Position numbers and translations under genes: made by a program. From an uncultured euryarchaeote (GTDB lineage: Archaea > Thermoplasmatota > Poseidoniia > Poseidoniales > Poseidoniaceae), in the NCBI GenBank assembly GCA_937892945.1, contig CALBIL010000051.1, positions 1 to 64,000 of the forward strand: a stretch of DNA of 64,000 bases. Direction: 5' to 3'. This document shows positions 1 to 8,212 of this stretch, in pieces. A model generated the notes under the pieces. That model saw only the letters and a program-made list of their open reading frames with translations, was not told the origin of the DNA and did not search any database. Position 1 is the stretch's first letter, and each line of letters starts with the position of its first letter.

Positions 1-2
1 TA

Positions 3-75
3 CGCCGATTGAGGGGTTCGAACCCTCGACCTTGGGATTAACAGTCCCACGCTCCACCAGCTAAGCTAAATCGGC
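3..75 (-). tRNA. tRNA-Asn (GTT)
   Basis: Read on the minus strand, a complete cloverleaf can be drawn. The 7-bp acceptor stem GCCGATT/AATCGGC pairs perfectly. The anticodon loop CTGTTAA carries GTT, and the T-arm contains GGTTCGAACC. The discriminator base is at 3 and no CCA is encoded after it, which is usual for archaea. A TATA-like element sits about 25 bases upstream (96-104). Confidence 0.95.
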
Positions 76-95
76 ATATTCGCCGAATAGCCACC

Positions 96-104
96 CCTTT
101 ATGA
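96..104 (-). promoter_or_regulatory. TATA-like element for tRNA-Asn
   Basis: On the minus strand the sequence TCATAAAGG is centred about 25 bases upstream of the tRNA-Asn 5' end. This is the normal distance from an archaeal TATA box to its start site. Identified by eye only. Confidence 0.4.
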
Positions 105-105
105 C

Positions 106-120
106 GGCTTCTATCAAGCC
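106..120 (-). terminator. Short hairpin after the nucleoside phosphorylase gene
   Basis: GGCTT and AAGCC form a 5-bp stem with a 5-base loop just past the stop codon of the phosphorylase gene and just before the tRNA-Asn promoter. It may mark transcript end or 3' processing. There is no T-run, so a terminator role is weakly supported. Confidence 0.25.
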
Positions 121-122
121 GA

Positions 123-1445
123 CTAGGTGATGATACGAATGAGTCGGCGAAACTCTGCTGTTGGTTCGGTTCCAATTTGCAAAGCGTCGTTGATTCGAGA
201 GAGGTGTTCAAAGCTTAAAGGGAGGTCGTGATGGACCAAAATCCATGACTGACCATTTGAAACATGCTGGTTTTTGGATGTTTGAAGGACATAACCGATT
301 CCAGGATTGATCGTATCACTCATGGAGAAGCGACCTGCGCCAAGTTCTCGAGCAACTTCTGCCAATGCCATTGCATCAATCGTTTGAACGTAACCAGATT
401 CTTGTGCCGTAACCGATGTCACATGCTTTGACTTGGGGAGAACTTGCCCTGGTTCGGACGCAAGTTGTTCAGCAACGTTTCGCTCAGTTCCCTGTTGTAC
501 GCACATGTCGATGAAAAGTCGCAAGGCTTCTCCGTTCTCAAGAACGGCAGAAATCATTTCAATCCCCAGTTCAAGCGTTGCAGCCATTCCAGTGAGTTCA
601 AGCAGTTGTCCGCCTTGAAGTTCGACCAAGCCCCGAGTATCACTGGAACCCTTTCCTTGAAGCACGAGAACGCTGCCAAGGATTTCGAGTGCATTTCCAA
701 CGTGTGTACCAATCGGTTCATTCATGTCGGTAATCTGAGCAACGGTCTTGATTCCCAAACCTTTGGCTGCACCGACCATTGACTCGGCCAATGCCAGCGC
801 ATCCTGTTCAGTTTTCATGAACGCTGCCTTACCACATTTCACATCAAGGACCAGTGCATTCAATCCTTCGGCTGCTTTTTTCGAAACAATAGAAGCGGTG
901 ATGAGTGGTATACTGTCGACAGTATCCGTAACATCCCGTATTGCATAGAGTAAACCGTCTGCAGGAGCGATGGCATCGTTTTGTGCTGCAATGCAGCATC
1001 CAATCGTTTCGACGGCTTCTTGCATCTGTATTGGGGTGAGGTTACAATTGAAACCAGGAATTGATTCAAGTTTGTCAATCGTACCTCCGGTGTGACCCAA
1101 TCCTCTTCCTGCTAACATCGGTACACGTAAGCCACATGCTGCGAGTGCTGGGGCGAGGATCAATGACATCTTGTCACCAACTCCACCGGTACTGTGTTTG
1201 TCAGCCACATTGGCTTGACCTTGCCATTCCAGTACAGCACCAGAATTCATCATGCCTCGGGTAAGTGCTGTTGTTTCATCCACTGAAATCCCATGAGTGT
1301 GAACACATCGAAGCCATCTTTCAATCGAATCAACAGGAAATTGTCGTTGAGCAACGCCATCGACAAAGCGTGCCAAATCAGACATGACCATCGCTTCATT
1401 GTTTTCAATCGAGGCGCATAAGCGGTCGATGAGGTCTTGACCCAT
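123..1445 (-). CDS. deoA: Pyrimidine-nucleoside (thymidine) phosphorylase
   Basis: This enzyme splits thymidine, deoxyuridine or uridine with phosphate into the base and (deoxy)ribose-1-phosphate for salvage. The 440-residue protein carries the family's phosphate and nucleoside loops: STGGVGDK near residue 85 and GRGLGHTGGT near 113, with KLESIPGF just after. The length matches bacterial-type enzymes. It lacks the extra N-terminal domain of archaeal AMP phosphorylases (about 500 residues), so a role in nucleoside salvage is more likely than the AMP/RuBisCO pathway. I chose the ATG at 1445 because a longer reading would run into the upstream gene, whose stop lies 4 bases away, and because a GGGGTGA ribosome site precedes it. 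It is the last gene of the minus-strand run. Substrate preference cannot be told from sequence. Confidence 0.9.
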   Translation of the reverse strand: MGQDLIDRLCASIENNEAMVMSDLARFVDGVAQRQFPVDSIERWLRCVHTHGISVDETTALTRGMMNSGAVLEWQGQANVADKHSTGGVGDKMSLILAPALAACGLRVPMLAGRGLGHTGGTIDKLESIPGFNCNLTPIQMQEAVETIGCCIAAQNDAIAPADGLLYAIRDVTDTVDSIPLITASIVSKKAAEGLNALVLDVKCGKAAFMKTEQDALALAESMVGAAKGLGIKTVAQITDMNEPIGTHVGNALEILGSVLVLQGKGSSDTRGLVELQGGQLLELTGMAATLELGIEMISAVLENGEALRLFIDMCVQQGTERNVAEQLASEPGQVLPKSKHVTSVTAQESGYVQTIDAMALAEVARELGAGRFSMSDTINPGIGYVLQTSKNQHVSNGQSWILVHHDLPLSFEHLSRINDALQIGTEPTAEFRRLIRIIT

Positions 1446-1449
1446 TGTC

Positions 1450-2409
1450 TCACCCCTCATCTTCTGCAAGACCAATCTCCACCAAACGCTGATGCAGATA
1501 TTGACCGGCAGTGATTGACTGGAACAAAGGTTTCCCACCAGTGAGTTGGATAAATTCTTCTCGAGGTGTCAAGTCAATTTCATTGCGTGGATGAACGAAC
1601 ATCGGCATTGAAAATCTTCGAACATTGGAATGACTCGGATTGACAACACGATGCGTTGTTGATTTGAACAATCCATTGGTGAGGTTCTGTAGCATATCTC
1701 CAGAGTCTACAATGATATGGCTTGCATCACCTTTGACTTGTATCCAACTTCCATCATGGTCCATGACTTCGAGTCCATCGGCTGTTGCCGTGACAAGTAA
1801 GGTGATGAAATTGATATCTTCATGGGCAGCTGAACGAACGGCTCCCTGCGGTACTTCTTCACCAAGTGGAGGATAGTGAATGATTCGCATGATGGTATTG
1901 CCATCTGCTGCCATTGAACTGAGCCAATTCTTTTCCTTTCCAAGATACAAACTACAGGAATGCAAGAGACTTTGTGAAAGAGTTTCCATTCGAGTGAACA
2001 ATCCATCGATGACTGGCTTGAATCCAGGGGCGTCTTGTTCAGGCCAGACATTCGCAACATAGGTTGGTACTTCGCCTGTTGTTGGATGGCTGCGGCCACT
2101 TTGCCAAAACTCTTTCAAATCTGGTGCAGGATTGTTTTTGGCATGTTCAATTCCAAAAGCAGTATAGCCACGTTGATGAGCAATTTTGGGTTGCAGATAG
2201 GTCTTCTTGGTCGCTTCACTGAGTGAGAAAAAGGCATCGCCTTGCTGGTAGGCTTGTTCAATGGATTCCAATGGGATTCCGTGATTCTTCAATGCAAAGA
2301 ATCCAATGTCTTTGAGAGAATCACCCACTGCCTGGATGAAGGCTTGTTGCCGTTGAGGTTCACCGCTGGTATACTCGGAGAAATCGACGACAGGGATGCT
2401 TCGCATCAT
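1450..2409 (-). CDS. 2-oxoglutarate/Fe(II)-dependent dioxygenase, isopenicillin N synthase family
   Basis: The 319-residue protein has the two-part architecture of this superfamily. An N-terminal DIOX_N-like region (IPVVDFSEY, FFALKNHGIP) is followed by a double-stranded beta-helix. The iron ligands are visible as H-x-D in AAHEDINF (about residue 193) and His in STTHRVVNP (about 251). The co-substrate-binding R-x-S follows as RFSMP (about 263). Family members oxidise small molecules, and the substrate here is unknown. It ends 4 bases before the nucleoside phosphorylase gene and starts 8 bases after the Bax-inhibitor gene, so they are probably co-transcribed. A link to nucleoside oxidation is only a guess from position. 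Two adjacent ATG codons follow GAGGGGTGAA, and either could be the start. Confidence 0.88.
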   Translation of the reverse strand: MMRSIPVVDFSEYTSGEPQRQQAFIQAVGDSLKDIGFFALKNHGIPLESIEQAYQQGDAFFSLSEATKKTYLQPKIAHQRGYTAFGIEHAKNNPAPDLKEFWQSGRSHPTTGEVPTYVANVWPEQDAPGFKPVIDGLFTRMETLSQSLLHSCSLYLGKEKNWLSSMAADGNTIMRIIHYPPLGEEVPQGAVRSAAHEDINFITLLVTATADGLEVMDHDGSWIQVKGDASHIIVDSGDMLQNLTNGLFKSTTHRVVNPSHSNVRRFSMPMFVHPRNEIDLTPREEFIQLTGGKPLFQSITAGQYLHQRLVEIGLAEDEG

Positions 2410-2417
2410 TTCACCCC

Positions 2418-3218
2418 TCAGTCGAAGTTACTGCGGACTTTTGCAAGAAGTCGAAGCATTTCGATGTATATCCACACAATGGTGACCAATAAGCCGAATG
2501 CACCCCACCATTCACCAACTTTAGGTGAGCGTTGTTGAATTCCTTTTTCGATGAAATCAAAGTTAATGATGAGAAGGAATGAAGCAACAGCTAAGATGGC
2601 GACGGTTATGAAAATTCCAATCGGGCCAGATGAGTGAAGAAAAGGCACATCGAAATTACCCGGGAGGAAGAACAAAACGATTGAGACCAAATACAACATC
2701 ATGATGCCTCCGACAAGCGTGAATATGATTTTCTTGAACATCGGAGTTGCCTTGATGATTCTTGTTGCATACAATCCATACATTGTGCCAGTTATACAAA
2801 TGGTGCCAAGGCCGGCTTGGAAAACAATTCCTTCATACATTGATTCAAACATCATAGAAAAACCACCGATCATTAACCCTTCGAAAACTGCGTAGGAAAT
2901 CATGAGAGTTGCTGGGTTTTCAGGGCGTGAAAATAAGAGTATCAGATAGGTGATAACTCCTCCAAGAAAACCAATCCCTGTCCCGACAATGAGAATATTC
3001 ATGTCAACAGTTATGCCAACCGAAACCAGCATGAGAGCAGAAAAGAGCATTGTTCCAAAAAGGATTCCAATTTTCTGCATTGTTCCTTCATAGGACATGG
3101 TCTCGTATCCATCGATGTTGTTCCAAAACTGGTTCGAGAGAACAGGGTTACTTGAACGATATACCATAGCAATCATTCTTTGGATATCGGGGTCCTTTGT
3201 CAAACTTGTGATGTTCAA
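2418..3218 (-). CDS. Bax inhibitor-1 / YccA family membrane protein
   Basis: The 266-residue protein starts with a soluble stretch containing RSSNPVLSNQFWNN and then has about seven hydrophobic segments. These are the layout and N-terminal motif of the bacterial-type BI-1/YccA family. Some members are pH-gated calcium leak channels; the role in archaea is unknown. The track start is a TTG whose codon overlaps the stop of the upstream lamin-tail/PLD gene by 4 bases. Internal ATG codons at 3176 and 3167 would start closer to the conserved SSNPVL motif and are credible alternatives. Confidence 0.85.
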   Translation of the reverse strand: MNITSLTKDPDIQRMIAMVYRSSNPVLSNQFWNNIDGYETMSYEGTMQKIGILFGTMLFSALMLVSVGITVDMNILIVGTGIGFLGGVITYLILLFSRPENPATLMISYAVFEGLMIGGFSMMFESMYEGIVFQAGLGTICITGTMYGLYATRIIKATPMFKKIIFTLVGGIMMLYLVSIVLFFLPGNFDVPFLHSSGPIGIFITVAILAVASFLLIINFDFIEKGIQQRSPKVGEWWGAFGLLVTIVWIYIEMLRLLAKVRSNFD

Positions 3219-6200
3219 GCGTGCTTATCGACCTGTTCTTGGTAGTATTCTTCCAACTGGTCAATCGACCATCCTTGGTCAAGATACGATTGAATGGTTT
3301 CCTCAGGCCAACCTGGGCAACGTGCAAGGTCTTCAGGCGATAATCCCGATGATTTGGGTGATGAGCCACTTCCATCCAGAACAGGTAAATCCCAATTTCC
3401 AGCATCCACTTTCGTTCCAGCAAGGGCATCGAGGTTCTCACTTTCAAGCGTAATCAAATCCTTGACTTCTTCACCTTCCGTTTCAATATTTCTCAAAATG
3501 AGGAATGCTCCAGCAGCTAAGAGAATGCCACCCAACATGAAGAAGAACATCATGTCGGTTCCGAAACTCGAACTGCTGTCTGCACTTGGTGTTGTATTGC
3601 TGTTTCTCTGTTCAGTCGAACAGCCGTTTCCATCAACTGGAATGTTCGCAAGGGTATTTGGACAGAGGTCATCACGATTGATGACCAGATCTGCATCATC
3701 GTCCAACATGCTGTTGTCAACAGTAGTTTGATTCTCCGTAACAAGAATGCCACCAAGGTCACATCCAAGCACTTCAGATTCATTGACGCCATCGCCATCG
3801 GCATCTGCAAGCGTCAAAGCATCAGTAGGTGATACATCTTCAACTGCCGGGTCCATAGCAGTTGACTGTGCCCAAGAAACTTCGACTGCATCAGGAATGC
3901 AATCCCCATCAGTATCGGCATTGGTTGCATGGCTGCCAAAGATATATTCGATTTTATTGAGCAATCCATCGCCATCGGCATCATAGTCTCCTTCAAGAAT
4001 ATTCTGAGCGCCAAGTGTACGCGTTGTACGGTTGAGTCCATTTGCCACTTCCCAATAATCGGGTAGCCCGTCATTATCTGTGTCCGTTACATTGTCTGTA
4101 CGAACCCAATCACGGTACCATCCAGCAAGGAAAGGAGCAGTAACTTCTGCGCTTGTGAGAATGAGTCCCATCTCACGGTTACGAGTTGTTGCAGAATCTC
4201 CCCAGTTGATGGATGAGATCAGAACATGCTCAGCGTCCACAATCATGCCCTTGTTGTGCAGTTTGGATACTTCATCATCTTCACTCATGACAATGGCATT
4301 AATGTCATATCCAAGGGTTGTGTTCCATTCTTCATTGAATGTGTCAACCACTTCTTGAATATCTTTGTCAAGATAAGCCCCGTTCAAAATTAAACGGATT
4401 CGGATTCCATTTTGAGCAGCATTTTCAAGAGCGGTGACAATTGGATTGTCGCCCCAACCCCAACTCCAATCAACATCAAGATACTGTAAGGATAACAAAA
4501 TCTCTTCATCTGCCTGTTCAATCATCCACACCAATCCATCGATACAGGTGTCTGGGCAGGTGATAAGGCGGCCAGATACATCGGTTGTAATCGGTTCTGA
4601 TGCCGTTCCATTGACGAGTGATTTGAGTGAGTCCATTGACCAATCTGTTGGAGCAGAGCCTGGGGTAATTTGAGTAATGTAGGTTCGACTGGAAGACTCA
4701 TCATAGGTAATCTGAGTCAATACCTTTTGGGCAAGTTCCGTGTTGTGGATGATGACACCCCATTCGGAATTTCCACGTTCATCAGGTCCGGGCTGTGAGG
4801 AACTCTTCCAATTGCCTGAACCAATCCAAACACTTTCGTTATCACGTACAGCGACTTTACTGTGAAGATATGTGTAAGGTTCATCATTTTGTCCACCAAA
4901 CCAGAAGGTATCAATTCCAGTAGTTGCAAGTACATTTGCCGTACCAATCTGATTGTTCTTGTCGTAATTGTTCCACCAATATTCTGCATAGTTGAGAACT
5001 ACGGTCACTTCAACGCCCCGGTTATGAGCCTCAATCAGTGCTTGAACTAAATTGGGCTGTTCGATTTGATAAAGGTGAACATGCAATGACTCATTGGCAT
5101 TGTCAATCCATGTAACCAAGTCAACAAGCCCGTCTTGAGGACCAATTAACGGTGTGACAGTACTCATGCCAGAGAAAAGTGTTGGTCCGCAGAAGGTACT
5201 TGCTCCTAATCGTCCCCAGCGATGTTGCCAATCCAAAGCTACATCGGAGTCCGGTAAGTTGCCACAACCATCACCACGATGGTAGACAAGTAAGGAGAGG
5301 CTTGTGACAGGTTCAACTAAACTGATGCCACTCCAACCTTCAACATCGATCGGTCCATTGCCGTAGACAACCGTATCTGCAAGAAGACCGGCAGGGGTGG
5401 TGATCTGAAGGGCAGCGCCTGAATTTGGTAGTGATAATCCAGAAGTGAGTAGAGCAGTATCAAAGCCAATGATTGTACCGTCTTCATAAACAGAAAGGCC
5501 GCTTGGGTCAGATGCCAAAAGAACCGAGCTGTTCGCAGGAATATTGACTGCATCAAAGGAGTAGTCAGTGGCTTCATTTGCTGAATTCGTGAGGGTCAAT
5601 ACCCAACCAGTCATGTAAGCGAGGTTGTCGCCGGTGTTGGTGATTTCAATGAATTCAGTATTACCGGAAATGGAAGTTGAGCCTTCAGGCATAAATCGAC
5701 TGATGACAATATCTTGGGCGTCAGTGACGTGGCTTGCATTTGGTTCTTCATAGCCAGGTGTTGGCCAAAGAAGTAACTGCCATCCATCTTGTTCTGTTTC
5801 TCCGGGTCCCATCGTTTTACAATCACTGACAATGTTCCAGAGTGCTGATTGAACCGGAGTTCCATCTGGGTCTGAGAGTTGTAATTGGTCTCCTAATCCG
5901 GAAATGACATTCTTCTCCATGAGAAGAACAGCACGCTCTTGAGGAGCGAGTATCATCGAGTCATCACTGTGATTCCACATTGAAGTTGTTCTGAAAAAGC
6001 GCCGATCTCCATCATTTGCATCGATTCTCCAGCGGCTCAAATTTAGGTCGGTTGTACCGCCGTTCATGACTTCAATCCAATCTTCCACTGGGTCAACGGA
6101 ATCATCATTGCAGTATGCCAAGATCTCGGTGATGACCAAATCATGCGTACCTGCGTACATAGGCCAAACAGGATTGATTTCACCTGGAGTCATCCAAGCA

Positions 6201-8170
6201 GATTGAATCCAGTCGCTGTTGCTTGAGGCGGCTGTTCCAAGTGGTCCAGCTCCTGCATGTGTACTGTTTGGAGCGATCAAAGATTCGCCTTCGACAGTTG
6301 ATGTCCAAGCGATGCTGTCAACCATTTCCCCGTTCCCATCAATGAGGGTAATGGCGTCTGGTGTCGTGTGCTTAAGGTAGAAACTTGATGTACCATTCAA
6401 GGCAATGACTGCAACTTCACCTGGTTGAATCATTGAGGTCGATTGCAGAGGCATGTTGAACTGGTGAAGGGTGAGTGAACGTCCATTTGCTTGTAATTTC
6501 CATCCACCAATATCTAATGCAGTAGCGCCGTTATTGTACACCTCAAGCCATTCGCCAAGTGGCCATTGCTGTGAATCACTTCCTACAGCATCAGGGAATA
6601 CTTCGGTGAAAATCACGAGGCCAGTCGCCGGCGAATCGCCAAGTTCAGGCTGTCCAGGAGTCATTCCATTGGAAGGAATCCATGGGTCAGCGTCCACTTC
6701 TGCGGGAATCAACGATACATTTTGGCCGTAGTCGGTCGTATACCAAGCAGAATCAACAATCATTCCTGTTGAGTCGCGAAGCATGAGTTGATTGTAGTAA
6801 TCCCACAATTCTGTGTCGGCATTAAACTGAACCAGACGTCGACCTTCGGCATCGATTGAAGTCGCACCTTGAGTTTGGTTGAATACAAGTGAACCAGGGT
6901 CCAAATACGTGACGTTGCCCATACCATCAATGATTGACCAACCCGACAAATTCACTGTGGTTGTGCCAGTGTTGAGTAGTTCAATCCATTCACCACTTGG
7001 GAATGCAGCGCCATCAGAACTGCTGTTGGTTAACAATTCTGCAAATTCAATCGGTGATGGTGTCGAAGCAATCAGTACGAAATCCAACGGATTACTTGCA
7101 TTTGGAGTTGGGTAGGCAGCATAGGCCCAATATTGTGAGGATGTACTTTCGACGAGTGAGAATCCTGCTTCAGTATCAGTCCAGGTAATTTGCTGTGCTT
7201 TGGTTCCATTTGGCCAAAGTAACGACAATGTTTCGACGCCATTGTTCAAAACTCCAGAATTCCCTGAGCCGTTAACTGCAATGATTCGGGTATCACCAGG
7301 AGCGATGATGGTCGAGTTTGAATCATTGGTAAATCCAACAAGATGGTTCGCATCAAAGTCAAGAGCATTTCCTGCAGCATCTTCGAGTGACCATCCTGTC
7401 AACTCCATCGGAGTCATTCCTGAGTTGTAAATTTCAATCCATTCGCCGCCTGGCCATGTAGCGTTATCATCGGATGGCCAAGGATTCGACATCACTTCAT
7501 TGATGATTAAATCCGAAGGATATACGGTCGGACCACCAGTTGACCCACCGGAATTGATCGCACCCGGAGTTGGTCCATTGGTGGCAACCCAGTCTCCAGT
7601 GGCGCTGAGACTGTCTTCTTCAAGACTGGTACCAGAAGGTGCCCCGGATGAAGAAAAAGTCCATGTTGCTTGGTCCAGTTGAACACCTGAAGAATTGAAC
7701 AACGAGATGATGTCATTGGTATTTGCAAGATAGAAGACTGAACTTGGCAATCCATTTCGTGCAAGGACCATGTATTCATCCGGTTCAATTTCCCAACTGG
7801 TCGCATCTGCAGCATCATAATCAACAATCGAGTTCAAATCGAAAGTCAACACTTTATTTGCCTTATTGGTCAAATACCAATCTCGAACATCGACCGTTGT
7901 GTTTCCTGAGTTGTGAATCTCCACCCATTCGCCACCGGTCCAACTTGCATTATCGTAGCCGTTTGGATTCGGTAGAGCTTCGTTGAGGCAGATATCGCCT
8001 GTACAAGCCAATGAACGACTTGAAGTGGATGAAGCATCAATGGTCCCTTCAAGAGATGAAACTCCAAAAGGGACAGTTGTTGAAAGTACCATGAGGACTG
8101 CGAGGCTGAGGGAGCGAAGAACGGCATTCATGGGGTTCACCAACATGCGATGGATTGCGACAAGGGGCAT
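3215..8170 (-). CDS. Giant surface protein: six lamin-tail-like domains, two PLD-type HKD motifs, calcium repeats, C-terminal anchor
   Basis: The protein has 1651 residues and an N-terminal signal sequence (the ATG at 8131, inside the ORF, is an alternative start). It then carries about six lamin-tail-type beta domains, residues 60-1000. Each shows the pattern I-x-E-[VLA]...GEW[VIL]E[IVL]-x-N-x-G-x-x...-L-x-x-W. Two phospholipase-D HKD motifs follow, LHSKVAVRD near 1103 and LHNKGMIVD near 1303, together making one complete active site. Thrombospondin-3-like calcium motifs come next (DNDGLPDYWE, DADGDGLLNKIEY). A transmembrane helix near 1540-1560 leads to a cytosolic tail containing QGWSIDQLEEYY. 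Lamin-tail domains with hydrolases are common in secreted bacterial nucleases, so an exported nuclease or phospholipase is the best inference. The gene overlaps the downstream Bax-inhibitor gene by 4 bases. Confidence 0.85.
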   Translation of the reverse strand: MPLVAIHRMLVNPMNAVLRSLSLAVLMVLSTTVPFGVSSLEGTIDASSTSSRSLACTGDICLNEALPNPNGYDNASWTGGEWVEIHNSGNTTVDVRDWYLTNKANKVLTFDLNSIVDYDAADATSWEIEPDEYMVLARNGLPSSVFYLANTNDIISLFNSSGVQLDQATWTFSSSGAPSGTSLEEDSLSATGDWVATNGPTPGAINSGGSTGGPTVYPSDLIINEVMSNPWPSDDNATWPGGEWIEIYNSGMTPMELTGWSLEDAAGNALDFDANHLVGFTNDSNSTIIAPGDTRIIAVNGSGNSGVLNNGVETLSLLWPNGTKAQQITWTDTEAGFSLVESTSSQYWAYAAYPTPNASNPLDFVLIASTPSPIEFAELLTNSSSDGAAFPSGEWIELLNTGTTTVNLSGWSIIDGMGNVTYLDPGSLVFNQTQGATSIDAEGRRLVQFNADTELWDYYNQLMLRDSTGMIVDSAWYTTDYGQNVSLIPAEVDADPWIPSNGMTPGQPELGDSPATGLVIFTEVFPDAVGSDSQQWPLGEWLEVYNNGATALDIGGWKLQANGRSLTLHQFNMPLQSTSMIQPGEVAVIALNGTSSFYLKHTTPDAITLIDGNGEMVDSIAWTSTVEGESLIAPNSTHAGAGPLGTAASSNSDWIQSAWMTPGEINPVWPMYAGTHDLVITEILAYCNDDSVDPVEDWIEVMNGGTTDLNLSRWRIDANDGDRRFFRTTSMWNHSDDSMILAPQERAVLLMEKNVISGLGDQLQLSDPDGTPVQSALWNIVSDCKTMGPGETEQDGWQLLLWPTPGYEEPNASHVTDAQDIVISRFMPEGSTSISGNTEFIEITNTGDNLAYMTGWVLTLTNSANEATDYSFDAVNIPANSSVLLASDPSGLSVYEDGTIIGFDTALLTSGLSLPNSGAALQITTPAGLLADTVVYGNGPIDVEGWSGISLVEPVTSLSLLVYHRGDGCGNLPDSDVALDWQHRWGRLGASTFCGPTLFSGMSTVTPLIGPQDGLVDLVTWIDNANESLHVHLYQIEQPNLVQALIEAHNRGVEVTVVLNYAEYWWNNYDKNNQIGTANVLATTGIDTFWFGGQNDEPYTYLHSKVAVRDNESVWIGSGNWKSSSQPGPDERGNSEWGVIIHNTELAQKVLTQITYDESSSRTYITQITPGSAPTDWSMDSLKSLVNGTASEPITTDVSGRLITCPDTCIDGLVWMIEQADEEILLSLQYLDVDWSWGWGDNPIVTALENAAQNGIRIRLILNGAYLDKDIQEVVDTFNEEWNTTLGYDINAIVMSEDDEVSKLHNKGMIVDAEHVLISSINWGDSATTRNREMGLILTSAEVTAPFLAGWYRDWVRTDNVTDTDNDGLPDYWEVANGLNRTTRTLGAQNILEGDYDADGDGLLNKIEYIFGSHATNADTDGDCIPDAVEVSWAQSTAMDPAVEDVSPTDALTLADADGDGVNESEVLGCDLGGILVTENQTTVDNSMLDDDADLVINRDDLCPNTLANIPVDGNGCSTEQRNSNTTPSADSSSSFGTDMMFFFMLGGILLAAGAFLILRNIETEGEEVKDLITLESENLDALAGTKVDAGNWDLPVLDGSGSSPKSSGLSPEDLARCPGWPEETIQSYLDQGWSIDQLEEYYQEQVDKHA

Positions 8171-8212
8171 ATCACTTTCCCTATGTCTTTCCGAAGAGCG
8201 GGATTGTTCGGT

